A stretch of DNA of 64,000 nucleotides, from contig JAJFZO010000609.1 in the NCBI GenBank assembly GCA_021397835.1, positions 8,124,001 through 8,188,000 of the forward strand, given 5' to 3'. The number at the start of each line of letters is the position of its first letter. Position 1 is the stretch's first letter. The notes beneath the pieces are model-generated. The model was not told the DNA's origin. It saw only the letters and a list, made by a program, of their open reading frames with translations, and ran no database searches. The stretch is from Moringa oleifera. Its lineage: Eukaryota; Streptophyta; Magnoliopsida; Brassicales; Moringaceae. Below are positions 11,747 through 23,192 of this stretch, piece after piece. A program made the position numbers and the translations under genes.

Positions 11747-14413
11747 CGAGGGTTGTTTGGAGGAAGAGACTATGCACTTCATAGTTAACTTGAATGCCCA
11801 AATCTTTTACAAAATATAAGTTCTTATTTTCTTTCCATTGATTAGCTTCAGCAGAATTTTGGTCAATGTCTTATTCCAAATTAAAATCTCCATTGAAATT
11901 CTCTACTTCCCTAGAAATTTAGCACTATAAGTTGATGTTCTTTGTGTATTTTCAATGCTAACAAGAGATAGTCTGTGATGTTAATCTTTTACTTTCTGTA
12001 TTATGCAATTCTGATCAAAGTAAGCTAACTCAAGGAAGTGATTGGTTCTTGTAGCTACTGAGACACGATATCTAAATGCTAGTAACCGTGAGCTTTGTCC
12101 TCCAAATGAAGCTCACCTATCCTTTGACACTTCTGATGCACTGCCGACAGATAGCATGTCCCCATGTCAGCTGCTCCAATTTACATTTCAGGAGCTAAAA
12201 TCTGCAACTGGAAACTTTAGACCTGATAGCATCCTTGGGGAAGGAGGTTTTGGATATGTCTTCAAAGGGTGGATAGAGGAAAATGGAACAGCTCCAGCAA
12301 AACCAGGATCAGGGATTACAGTGGCAGTCAAGAGCTTGAAGCCTGATGGGCTTCAGGGTCATAGAGAATGGGTGGTTAGTAGAAATATCTGCTTTGGGTT
12401 AGTAAGATTGTTGTAGTAAAGCAACTGTTGGCAATATACTGAAACTTGGTAGCCTAATGTATGACAATTCTCTTAATGCAGGCTGAGGTTGACTTTCTTG
12501 GTCAGCTTCACCATCCGAATCTCGTGAAGCTTATTGGCTATTGCATAGAAGATGATCAGCGGCTGCTTGTTTATGAGTTTATGACTCGTGGAAGTCTTGA
12601 AAATCATCTATTTAGAAGTGAGTATAATTGTTCCATTAACTTCCCACTGCATTTTTGAGAATGGTTCTATATCAGTATAAGTTTCTTCCATCTGATTCAA
12701 GATTTTTTTTTTGCCTTGTGAGGACCAGGTACAGATAACAGAATGATTTTTATCTCATTCCTTTACCAGTCTGATAAATTTTTCTTTGTTACTCTTGTAT
12801 ATGCCTTTGTCCCCAGTGTTTCTCTTGTTTCTCTTCCTCATTGTTCTAGCTGCAATTATCATTATACCCTGAGCAGATGTAACGCATCATGATAAATCTT
12901 CAAATGCATTTGGTGGGTGATTCGGTTTTCACGTATCTAGTTGACATGCAATGCTGCTTGTTATGATTGCAGACTTTAACATGAATTGAAAACATTGCAT
13001 AGTTCCTTTCTTGTTTTCTCTTCACCCCCACCTTCCCTTATTAGGGTCCCTTGTGTACAACTTGGCATAGAAAGAAATTAACTATTGTCAAAATCTGTGA
13101 AGGAACAATACCTCTCCCATGGTCCAACAGGATTAAGATTGCACTTGGTGCAGCAAAAGGTTTGGCCTTTCTCCATGGAGGTCCTGAACCGGTCATATAT
13201 AGAGATTTTAAAACATCGAACATTTTGCTTGACTCGGTATGTCATTAATGGTATCTCATTTAAGTGATTATGTTGAGTCTTGGGTTGATTGAATTATTAA
13301 TATCGAGTTGTTCCGCAGGAATATAATGCAAAGCTTTCAGATTTTGGTCTAGCAAAAGCTGGCCCTCGAGGAGATAAGACTCATGTTTCTACCAGGGTTG
13401 TTGGAACATATGGGTATGCTGCTCCAGAGTATGTTATGACAGGTACGCGAACCTTATATGAGAAATTAGAATCAAAACATCAAACGCATTTAATATTTTT
13501 ATGCATCAAAGCAGAAGAAATGATGAACTGAAAGGCTGAACCACTCACACAAGCAAGCTTAGTTTTCATTTCATTTATTTTGGTCCAGGGGTTGGTTTTA
13601 TGCTTTCACATTTATGTGCTCTTATGAGTCGTGCTTGTGCTTAGAGTTTTATGAGATGCCTCATGTCCACTATGAGGAATCCTGTTTCCAGATGATTGTG
13701 ATCTCTCTGTTTAGACGATGTTAATTCAGACAGTAACTATTGGAAGTTTGGTGGATTCAATGTTTATGACATTTTGATATTGACAATCCACAGCTGTTGA
13801 AATATCTTTTGTTCTGAAAACTTGCTTTTTAGGTGCCTATGCTTGAAAATGGCTGCATTAGATGTTTCTTTCAGAATAAAGTAGTTCTTTTGAGTTTCTT
13901 GTGCTCTCATGAATTTTCACATCTAATAATATGTACCATCTTGGCCCTTTTTTCTCAGGACATTTGACATCTAAGAGTGATGTATACAGCTTCGGTGTTG
14001 TGCTGCTTGAGATTTTAACAGGAAGAAGATCAATGGACAAGAAACGCCCGAGTGGGGAGCAGAATCTTGTCACATGGGCTCGGCCATACTTGGCTGACAA
14101 ACGAAAGCTCTATCAACTAGTGGATCCTCGCTTGGAGCTCCATTACTCCCTGAAAGCAGTTCAGAAAGTTTCTCAATTAGCTTACAATTGCCTCAGCAGG
14201 GACCCAAAATCTCGCCCTTCAATGGATGAAGTCGTAAAAGTGCTCACTCCCTTGCAAGATCTTAACGATCTCGCCATCTTATCTTACCACTCTCGCATAT
14301 CACAACAAGGGAGAAGAAAGAAGAAAGCAGATGGAACTCAGCAGCTCCCCAATACCCAGGTGAGAAGCATCAGAGATTCTCCATTGAATACTGGCAAGCA
14401 ACGCTGCAGATGA
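10878..14413 (+). CDS. Receptor-like cytoplasmic kinase, subfamily VII (PBS1-like), 6 exons, 429 aa
   Basis: Exons are 10878-10998, 12055-12374, 12482-12617, 13103-13236, 13319-13442 and 13959-14413; phases close to 429 aa. This is a Ser/Thr kinase of the PBL type that works beneath cell-surface receptors. The N-terminus (MDDNCGCW) lacks Gly2, so it is not myristoylated by the usual rule, but Cys5 and Cys7 could be palmitoylated. Visible motifs are the Gly-rich loop [11 protein letters not shown] (102-112), catalytic Lys133 in VAVK, the catalytic loop YRDFKTSN (Asp227), DFG (245-247) and APEY (272-275). The YRD Arg (226) makes it an RD kinase. The insert [15 protein letters not shown] after the Gly loop is a subfamily VII hallmark, closest to the PBL34-36 group in my judgement. 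There is no signal peptide or membrane segment. The basic tail ([11 protein letters not shown]) is outside the kinase domain. The intron 3 acceptor is pyrimidine-poor but forced by frame. Confidence 0.93.
11630..11770 (+). repeat. Polypurine tract with (GA)n and a 46-base poly-G run, in kinase intron 1
   Basis: A GA microsatellite (about 11632-11650) runs through G-rich sequence into an unbroken run of 46 G at 11701-11746. The whole tract is nearly all purine on the transcribed sense strand. It lies in intron 1 of the kinase gene. Such a run could form a G-quadruplex or triplex; its exact length may be an assembly estimate. Confidence 0.9.
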
Positions 14414-14888
14414 TGAGCAGTCAATTTCTCTCCTTGATTGGCTCAGCTATTAAAAATCGAACAGAGGTTAGGAGTACCTCCTCTGCGAAATGGTTTTGTG
14501 TGAGGACAATATTTCAAGCTTGTATTATGCATTTTTGGGTGTTTAAAACATTTGCTAGAGCGAGAAGGATAATTGAAGATGTCAAAATGCATGAGTTTCC
14601 TATCCAGAAAGAACTGTTATTGTTAGAGAGCTAACCATCAATATGGACTGTTCCTTGCCAATGCCTGTGTTGTAATCTGAGATATATGTTGTAATTAGAT
14701 CAAAACCACTCATTTCTAATATTTACTATCCTAAATGCCAATTACTTTGAGTTCTGAGAAATCTAGTATTCTCTTTAATGTTGTTGACGATCATATCTTA
14801 GCAGGAATTCATAATGCACACTTAGGTCTTTATCCAGCGGGTGTATAAGTGTTTTGCCTCAAGCAGTACTCATTGAATTCCATCTGGA
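14414..14888 (+). other. Downstream region of the kinase gene (probable 3' UTR)
   Basis: Follows the kinase stop codon. T-rich stretches near 14640-14700 could carry the polyadenylation region, but I see no unambiguous signal. The ORF at 14410-14634 is not domain-bearing and I treat it as untranslated. Confidence 0.4.
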
Positions 14889-15165
14889 ATCTTACCAGGT
14901 TTCAGCTCATTCTGTAAATCATTTCCGGTGAGAACACTGGGAATTCTCAGGTTGCAAGTGCATTTTGATGTCAGCTACCTTTTATTCCATTTATATCAGA
15001 ATCTAATCTATCTTCAGCTTATTCTGCAGATCATCTATGGTAACGGGAGAGTGAGATCAGCAAAAGGAAAGGTTCTGGTTATGTTTTGCACTTGTCGCTA
15101 TCTTTATTCATACCCGTTCGTGCTAGAATCTTATCTTCCCTTCAACTTATTCTGCATACATGCAT
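14889..15165. repeat. Decayed tandem triplication, unit about 112-128 bases
   Basis: Three related blocks share a core of the form GAATCTTA(C)..TTCAGCTTATTCTGCA: near 14887-14922, 15000-15034 and 15126-15163. Between the cores the second and third units also share TTTTGCA/CATTTTG-like and TTTATTC segments. The spacing is about 112 and 128 bases. This looks like an old local duplication; no function is evident. Confidence 0.6.
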
Positions 15166-17850
15166 TGTCAACTTCTCATAGCATCAACGTTTCTGCAGAA
15201 TATGCGTAAATCAGCTTCTGTCATGAACCAATAATTCAGAATAGTCTGGTGATTCTGGCCCTTTTTAGGCTCTCTTGTCTTTCCTCTCTAAAGTAAAGCT
15301 TTATGTATGATTCACTGATCATAACAGCCATGATAAGGCCACCTGGAACATTTTCAGGCCTGAATTTTAAAGCCAACATCTGTAACTGGTAGAGAGATGT
15401 TAAGATAATTTCTGTATAGCTTGTTAGAAGTGCAACATGAGTGAAATAAGGAAAATTGATTTTACTTGAAAGGCAATCCATAGAATTAATATCATAACAA
15501 TACCGTTTTACTCATTTCATAATTTCAACAGGTGCTATTCAATTCTGAATGAAGTTTCAAAGGATTCTTCTTAACCATGGTCTGGATTTGCACAAAGTGT
15601 GACTTCAAAGAGTTTTAAGACAGAAGCCTGTCTGATGAGTTTCTCTTATGCCCTGCAGTGTATCTTTGTAGCCATCCTGGTTGGAGCTCTAGGCAGTCCC
15701 TCAGACTATTTTCTGACAGATCATGAAAGCACATAGAGCAAGCTGAACTGTCTTACATAAGAGACTAAGTTGGAATCTAAAGAGGAGAGAAGACTCTGAA
15801 TCCATCTAACTCCAATTCTCACACAATTTGCAGCAAGAACAAGTCATCACAAAAGAAAAAGAGAAGACAGGCAAGTTCATGAGTTACAAGACATTATGAA
15901 TCTATGAAGAGGATCACTCAGATAAGCTGCTCAAAAGCATGAGGAAGTGAACAAAATGAAGCTGTTCAGATACCAGGTCAGAAGCTATCAGCATCCTAGT
16001 TGACACCTGGGGGGGAAAGCAATGAAGAGGCAGTTAAGCAACAGCACTTTCCCATTAGGCCATCACAGGCAATAAACGTGAGAAACAAATCTGACATAAC
16101 GTGTTAATAAGCAACCGCCAATCTGAAATTGCAGAAGATAAGAATTTGAAATGAAAGATGAAAAATCCAACAGGTTCAGTGAAAAGGGGAGGATCAAACA
16201 GCCATATGGACCTGAAGAAATCATACAGCAGCAATTTCCTTCATCAAGGAAAACTAAGACCTTACAGTCTCTCCCGAAAAAAGAACTTACTAATTAGTCA
16301 AGAATGTTTCATCACCTCATGAAGCAATTAACTTAATTCCTTCTTACTCAACAGGTACTGACTCATTCACTCAAAGCTGATTAGAAATCCAAATTAATCT
16401 GCTAATAAGTTCCCACAAGAATATGCTTATAAGTTAAAACATCTTACATAGAATTCAGTGAGTACATTAGAAGTCACAGATCGAGGATATATCACCATCC
16501 CTTAACTTCTAACCACTAGAAAAAAAAAATATGGAAAGAAACTAAGTTTTTCTGCCATTTCCAAGCAAAAAAAGCCTTCATCACTTAACCCGAGATAAGT
16601 TGTATAGCTCCCCTTACCTTCCTACATCAATTAGGACATCTCCAGTGCATGCCCTATCAGTTTCATTAAAGATCAGAAACTAGTTAAGTACACATCAAAA
16701 TCACCTTAACAATCTGGAAATCCTTCCTCAAATTCATTGTGTAAGTATTACCTATTGGGTCATAGTTAAAGTTACAGAATAAGTATCAACATATATGCAA
16801 AGTATATATATAAACTAATTAATAATATCACTACGTTACTATATATTGACTGATCCATGCTTTGGCCGAGCATTATATTCAAAAACTTGTTACGCTTAAA
16901 TTTCTGCATTAGCTGCTGAACATTATACATATATGTACTTATGAGGTACATTGAGTTTTAAAGTGTAAATATATAAAGTTTTCCTCAGATCCAGTGGCAA
17001 CAAGGAGAGACCAAAAATGGACCCATTACCGTCAATCATGCTACTAATTAAAAAGCTTAAAGCATCACCTCATGACATTGCGCGGCCACGGATCTAGATC
17101 TTTATAATAGCTTCATTTTGTGTAGATATATACATCAAATATTATCATAACATGAAACTATTTCATTGTAATAGATTACCTGAAAATGAAAAGAAATACA
17201 TAAATTTAGTGTATAATATACACTCAGTATTAATTCCAATATAAGAAAGCAGTAACATGTACATAATTCCCTTACTTCTAGTTTCATATGGAGAACTAAG
17301 AAAATAGATTAAATCTTAAAAGTATGACATTTTCTGAGGTGCATTAGCTATATTGCTTAATTAAATGAAAAATTAAACAGGCCAAGTAAGGATGATCACC
17401 ATTATTTTAAGGACTTGAACAAATCCAACAAAGAGAGACCGAAGTACAAATACATACTGATACCCTGCTAGGTACTACTGTTGTCAACTTGTTACACACC
17501 TTTACATCCAGTGCATAAAGTAGCTGCTTGGATACGAAGAAAACTCCCACTGTTTCAACTGTAGATTCAGGGGGAAAGGGAAAGAAACATTTGTCAGAAG
17601 ACGGAAAGTTCTTATGTCACATAAATACTTACATATCAGACTTGGCTTCTCTTGCATATCCACTTGGTTCTTGATCTGTTTAAGCTTTTCGGATAATTGA
17701 AAACACTAAATAGAGTTAATGATAATGGAAACAAGTGATAAGAACAACGAGATTGAGAATGTTGAATTAATCATGCAAGATTGATTCAATGTAAGATGTA
17801 ACAGTGAACATGAGGTGCAGGTTTTCTCGTAAGAGATCACATTTGGGTGA
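15166..17850. other. Spacer; may include the 3' part of the pri-miR171 transcript
   Basis: No coding exon, domain or mobile element is recognised. The stretch lies downstream of the MIR171 hairpin on the minus strand, so part of it may be transcribed as the tail of the primary microRNA transcript. This is inference from position only. Confidence 0.35.
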
Positions 17851-17988
17851 GAGGGAAAGCAATCGGAGATACCATGGAGAAAGTGATATTGGCGCGGCTC
17901 AATCTGAGATCGTATATTACGAACAAATCACCGGTAAATCCGTCTTCAGATTGAACCTCACCAACATCGCTTTCTTTTGCTTCCCAAG
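17851..17988 (-). ncRNA. MIR171: MIR171 precursor hairpin
   Basis: On the minus strand this stretch folds into a long hairpin. The 5' arm carries the star-like strand CGATGTTGGTGAGGTTCAAT(C) at 17949-17969 and the 3' arm carries the mature-like strand TTGAGCCGCGCCAATATCAC(T) at 17882-17902. In the 23-base duplex I count 18 Watson-Crick pairs, 3 G-U wobbles and 2 mismatches (C-A, A-G). The stem extends below the duplex through GAAAG and GGGAAGCAA / TTGCTTTCCC with an internal loop. The mature sequence is the conserved land-plant miR171, which guides cleavage of mRNAs for HAM/SCL6-type GRAS transcription factors that control shoot meristem and branching. The register beginning TTGAGCCG is favoured because the alternative miR171a register would begin with A here instead of T. 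Identity is very strong; the copy letter cannot be assigned. Confidence 0.93.
17882..17902 (-). ncRNA. Mature miR171-3p
   Basis: 21 bases on the 3' arm of the hairpin, beginning 5' U, as preferred by AGO1. The core GAGCCGCGCCAATATC is complementary to the conserved GATATTGGCGCGGCTC target site in GRAS/HAM genes. The opposite-arm partner (17949-17969) is also 21 bases, giving approximately 2-base 3' overhangs in the expected Dicer register. Confidence 0.88.
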
Positions 17989-18074
17989 CAACCGGCAAGG
18001 TTCTCTTACAAGAAAAGCAAAAACAACCCAATAAGAGTTCTTCTTTTCTCCATGGAAGCAGCCAGATAGAGAGG

Positions 18075-18085
18075 CCATTTATATA
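18075..18085 (-). promoter_or_regulatory. TATA box for MIR171
   Basis: On the minus strand the sequence reads TATATAAATGG, a good plant TATA box, about 90 bases upstream of the hairpin. A transcription start about 30 bases further down (near 18045-18050) would put the hairpin close to the 5' end of the primary transcript, as is common for plant microRNAs. Confidence 0.6.
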
Positions 18086-18089
18086 TCTA

Positions 18090-19738
18090 TGTGATCATGC
18101 TTGTACATGCTAGAGCTTTTATACTAGCAGGGTCGTTTTGGTACCACTTTCCAACCAAAAAGAGAGAAAGTACTTAGACAAAGATGGTAGATACGGCCCC
18201 ATGATGCATCAAAAGGGCATGAAATGATCATTTTGGGGTGTCCCCTCGTGAGGAAAAAGGATGCTATGGCAGCTCGAAGAGTAGAAGGTATGGCTTTGTT
18301 GGTGGTTGCAAGTAATAATGGAGAAAGTGGGATCTCTAAATCATGATTCCTCTTGCTTCAATAGAATCAAAATCAAGGCACTTCAATGCAAAATAACATC
18401 ATAAACCAGGAAATCTAAAACAATTTGAAGCACATACATAGAGACTCTTATGTCTTCATCGGCTTTCATTAAAAGTGGGATCTTAAATCATATTTGTAAA
18501 GGAGATTCCTACTGTGAAAATTAGGTTTTGGTAGACTTAAAACACTGCATGGATCGGTAATGGAAATACAAGAAATCTGAAAAGAAAACAGGAGGGCTTT
18601 TCTTTTATGGTTTTGATTAATTGGACTGCATGAGAAAAGTTGATAGTGTTAAGTATACGTATGCGATACTTCGTGCATATGATCATCTAAGTATATCCAT
18701 TATCGATACTCAATCGAGACAAGAAATTTGAAGATAATTAAATTAGTTTCAAGGAAGATCAAGAAAAAGATGACAGTGAGAAAGCATAAACGAAAAGGCC
18801 GGTTTATGATCATCATGGAAAGCAAAAGAAAGTGGCAAAGCTTTATCTTAATACATGAGAGAAGAAACTAAAGATTGATCATGGAGACAAGAAACACTCT
18901 ACTATACACACACGCACAGAAAGAGAAAGTGACAGAGAGAGAGAGAGAGAGAAAGTGAGAGAGGGATGAGGAGGCAAAGGGGGGGGAGGGGAGGCAGGGA
19001 ATGTATACTGGTGGGTGCTGCCTCGGGATGAGAAGTTGAAGAAGGTGAGTGGAATGATGTCAAGGGGAGCAACTTACTTTAGGGTTTGTCATGCTTACTT
19101 TGTACTCAATAAAATCAAAGCTCCTCCTCTTGCGCATGCACCTGAAATATTCTCCACCAAAATACCCAAACAACTCCTTTTGATTGTACCCTCATCTCTT
19201 TCTATAATTATTATTTTAATACCGACCTTTTCATATCATGCTTGCATTTCATTAAACCTTCACTCAACAGAGAATAACATAGTTGGCTTATGTGCAGCCA
19301 CTATAAACAAATCTCTCTGTTGAGCCTCCATGGATTTGAAAATTAAATGGGGTACTCACTAGCTAGAAATATCTTATCATCGATCATCAAAGGAGACTAT
19401 AGTAAAAGCCTTGTTTTACAACTAGTGATTAATTAATCCAACCTTAATATGTAAGCATATGATTGTTGACATACCCACTTGTGCATATTAATCAAGATTG
19501 GGAGATTTTCAATTCTCAAGTAGATTGCATAATATAAACAAAGATCCAAGATATACCCCGCCATTAGGTGGGAAACTATCTAATACCATTTAGAAATATG
19601 CATTATAGACTCTCTTTTTCTCAGAGAGGACGTCTGCTTTGATCTAAGAGATGGCACTTAGTAGTGTCCAAATAGGTGTGGTAGCGAGTAGTAATCCACA
19701 TGTAGAAAGTAAAGTTGGCCACATTGAACAGATACAAA

Positions 19739-19784
<46 letters not shown>

Positions 19785-22700
19785 TTGGGAACAGGAGAGC
19801 AGAATGTCAGCGAAGGGATTGTCGAGAAAGAAGTTTCGCTTAGAAAGGGTACGTAGAAAGTTGTTGCCATCTCCTCTCTCTGAGACACATAAACACATAA
19901 TTAACACATAGCAATTAGCAAAAATAAGCAAAATAGCGAACAAGCCAAAGCGGAGACAGCGGCGCTAAAAGGGCACTGCCTTGGGCCTGCACTAGGGAAC
20001 ACACTCCTTGGGTTTGCTTAATTACCCTTTTTTTTCTTCTTTTTTTTTTTAATAACAAGAATTCTCTTTTTCTTTTTTAGGGTTTCATTCTTCTCCTTCT
20101 TCTTCTCTTTCAAAGATTTTGGGAAGTGTAAAAGACCCTTTTAAAAGCCCCCTCTCATGATTTTGGGCGATAAGTTCGCGTGCCCCCTACCAAAACAGAT
20201 TCCCTCACGCCTTAAACCATTCTTCCTCTCTCTCTCTCTCTCTCCCTCTCGTCAACAGATCCTAGGGCTTTTCCTCCTCTCAGTCTTTCTTCTTTCTTCC
20301 TTCTTAGAGAAAGCCAGTGAGGTCAAAAGCTAGCTAGCAACACGAAATGGGTTTTCTTCTTAATTATTTCTCATTATTATATGCTTGTGAAAGGGCACAT
20401 GCTCTTTCTTTGTGACCCAAAATGATGTTTTGGGCATACGTGAATCAAAGAATGATGCGAACCATAAAGAAAATGATCATATAAAATATGATCACGATGT
20501 GTTTAAAATTTTAAAACCCTTACTAATTTGTGGGTACGAAATGGGTAATCTTGCCGGCTTGATTTGTGTAATGCAGAAGGAGCAAAATGGATAGTGGAAA
20601 CATGAATTCTGATGGGTGAGGTTGGTGGAGTGTTGAAATTCCTTTTGATTAAAGCAGTGAGACAAAGAAACATGCATGTTTTCTACTCATACTAAGATTT
20701 TTTTCTCAAGCTTTTATGGGCCATGTTGGCCTTTATTTTATCAGGAAAGTAAACATACTTTCTTAAGCTCTCTTTCATACCTCTATTCAAAAGAATATTT
20801 TGAATGAAACTTTTTGAAGTTTCTTCCTTTTGTTATCGTTGTTCTCATCCATCATTAAATTAACCCAAAAACAAAATGGATCAATTCATAAATTTGCTAT
20901 AATTAAGTTATGAACTACATAACTTTGTTCGATTAAACAAACTTAATTGGAAGCTAATTTTACGAAGCATGAAAACATGTAAAAAACGTTGGCGTATTAG
21001 TGTGACAAGAAGTATGAAAATACGATCGGATGGCGCGACATCTCTTTCACGATATGCTTAATATGTTTAGGATGAATTTAGGGTTGTTATGATTAAGAAA
21101 GATGATGAATTGATTAAAAAATTGAAGTAAGCTTTTATGGGTGCCGGTTTGATGGGTATGTCTCAATCATGCATGGCAATTAGGTCAAACTCGGTTGTCA
21201 GCTTGTGAAGACAAGAAAGACACCTAGCTAGCTCCTTCTAACTCGGGTTACTACAAGACTCGCTCTATACGCTAATGTCCAGTAAAGATTTCTTTCTGTC
21301 CACACATGAAACCAAGCTTTCATTAACCTCATCTCCTCCCTAGAACTCCCCGAATTGTCTTGACAACAACATCAACATGACAAGAAAAGAAGCGAACATC
21401 CATTAACAAGTCTTCTTTTAACTTTTGAACAAAATGAGACACAGACTTTGCCTTTTCAGGGGGTGCCAAGGGACACCTAAATTCCAAACCCTGAAAAATT
21501 TCGCAAATATATAATTTCTGTGGAGGATAAATTATTTTTTTACTGATTTGAATTTGACGTGAATTTTTTGATGTGAAATTTACAGAGTATATCAATAAGT
21601 TATAATAATGATTGAAAAAAAGACCATATATATGAATATAATTTTAATTATTAGTTTTATTAAATTATCATAGTACATTGTCTTTTATTTCATAATTTCA
21701 GCATAGCTGAAATTAATAAAAAATTTTGATCCTTACAAATGAAATATGGCTGGGTACATGATAATAATAGTGTCTCGGATGTCAAGGCAAGGTTAGGGAG
21801 CATGCTGGGTACTTTGAATGAAACAGTGACCATTTATTGGACCTAAGAAAAGTTACTTATAATGGTTTCTCACATTTGAAAGGCACAAGAAAGCTGGTGT
21901 GCTTTGTGTGAGGGGAGGGAGGAGGGGGCAGGGCCAGTGGAGGCAAAGCAAAATTGCTCTAGATGAAGGCAAAATGTGAGGCAGATTAATGATTAACGTT
22001 ATAAACAATAATTTTTGGATCTTTCTCTTGCTATAATATTATGTATCAACTATTATGATGTCCAAAAATGTAGCTGCAATTAATGTCGTTAATTATAGTT
22101 AACTTCAATACCATTGTTGACCATGATACTGTAGTAAAGTATAAGACCTGAATTTATGTGACAAATCTATGATATTTTTGTTCAATATAGAACATCACAT
22201 TAATGTCTGAAAAATCTTTGTTTTGACTGTTTCAATAATTTTTAGGGTAATTTAAATCTCCATTATCGGCTGCATCAAATCTCCCTCTCAACTATCTCTC
22301 AAGGGAAGAAAATTAAAAAGATCATACATAAGATAGATGTCTCATATTGTTTAAGCTTGGTGGGTTCACGACAAAATCAACTGAACCCACTAAGAGCAAA
22401 ATTTATGAAAATTCAATTCTTAATTGTGTTGCCTTGTAGGTGATTGTTCTCAACAGAACATGAATCTTCTACTACATTGAAGTTGCTTTGTTTTTTTAAA
22501 AGAGATATTGATATACAATAAATAATCAAATAAAATAAAACGAAGTTGTGTTCAATTATTTTTTAAAGGTAAATTATAAAATTAATTTCATCTGATTAAA
22601 AAATTAATATAAATTATATAATTGGAAGATCTTAATTCTTTTAGTCTAAAAATAAAAGTTTGATTAATTACAACCCCAACTTTTTCTGAACTGACATTTC

Positions 22701-23192
22701 TTTCTAACTAGCTTTTCCAAGAGTACAATCTCACAGTTTCATGAAGTGAATAGAAAAGGTAAAACCTTCTTTTTGAGTTTTTTTTTTCCCCTTTTTCTGG
22801 GGTGAGATTTTTTTATTTTATTGTCAGATTTCTGCATAGGAAAACCTTTAAATATCAATACCTGGTTTCTAGGGGACAAGTAAATATTTCCCCATAATCA
22901 ACAATATGTCATAAAGGGGCACAAGCCCAAAGGTCCAAAGGCCCAGCTCAATGCCCAGAGGCAGCACTATAAACTTAGATTATACGAAATTTGGCCAATT
23001 TCGCTTACATTGTTCTTAATTTTCTCTCCTTTTATTTTGTTAGGTCAGGCCTGATTCTTTACCAGACTGTGAACATGATGAGCTACCTTCTATCAAAAAA
23101 AATTTCTAAAACATAGGTGTTTACATGCTCTAGCGTTTGTCACCATCAAATCAAAATTTGGCAGCAGAAGGCAGCAACCACAGCTTTGTGCA
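18090..23192. other. Gene-poor spacer with purine and pyrimidine tracts
   Basis: Holds GA microsatellites at about 18935-18960 and 19743-19782 ((AG)20), and a strongly pyrimidine-rich stretch at about 20020-20310 with (CT)n at 20226-20246. The sequence near 20040-20400 looks like a plant 5' leader, but only a 22-codon ORF (ATG at 20347) follows, so an unannotated non-coding transcript is possible. 21530-22680 is AT-rich. No protein domain, tRNA or second microRNA hairpin was recognised. Confidence 0.45.

Noticed and set aside
18900..18970. Possible miR156-like sequence (GTGACAGAGAGAG)
   Set aside because: It is a GA microsatellite; the GTGAGCAC end of miR156 and a complementary arm are missing.
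21900..21960. Possible miR408-like stretch in a G-rich block
   Set aside because: Does not match the conserved miR408 core and no partner arm is present.
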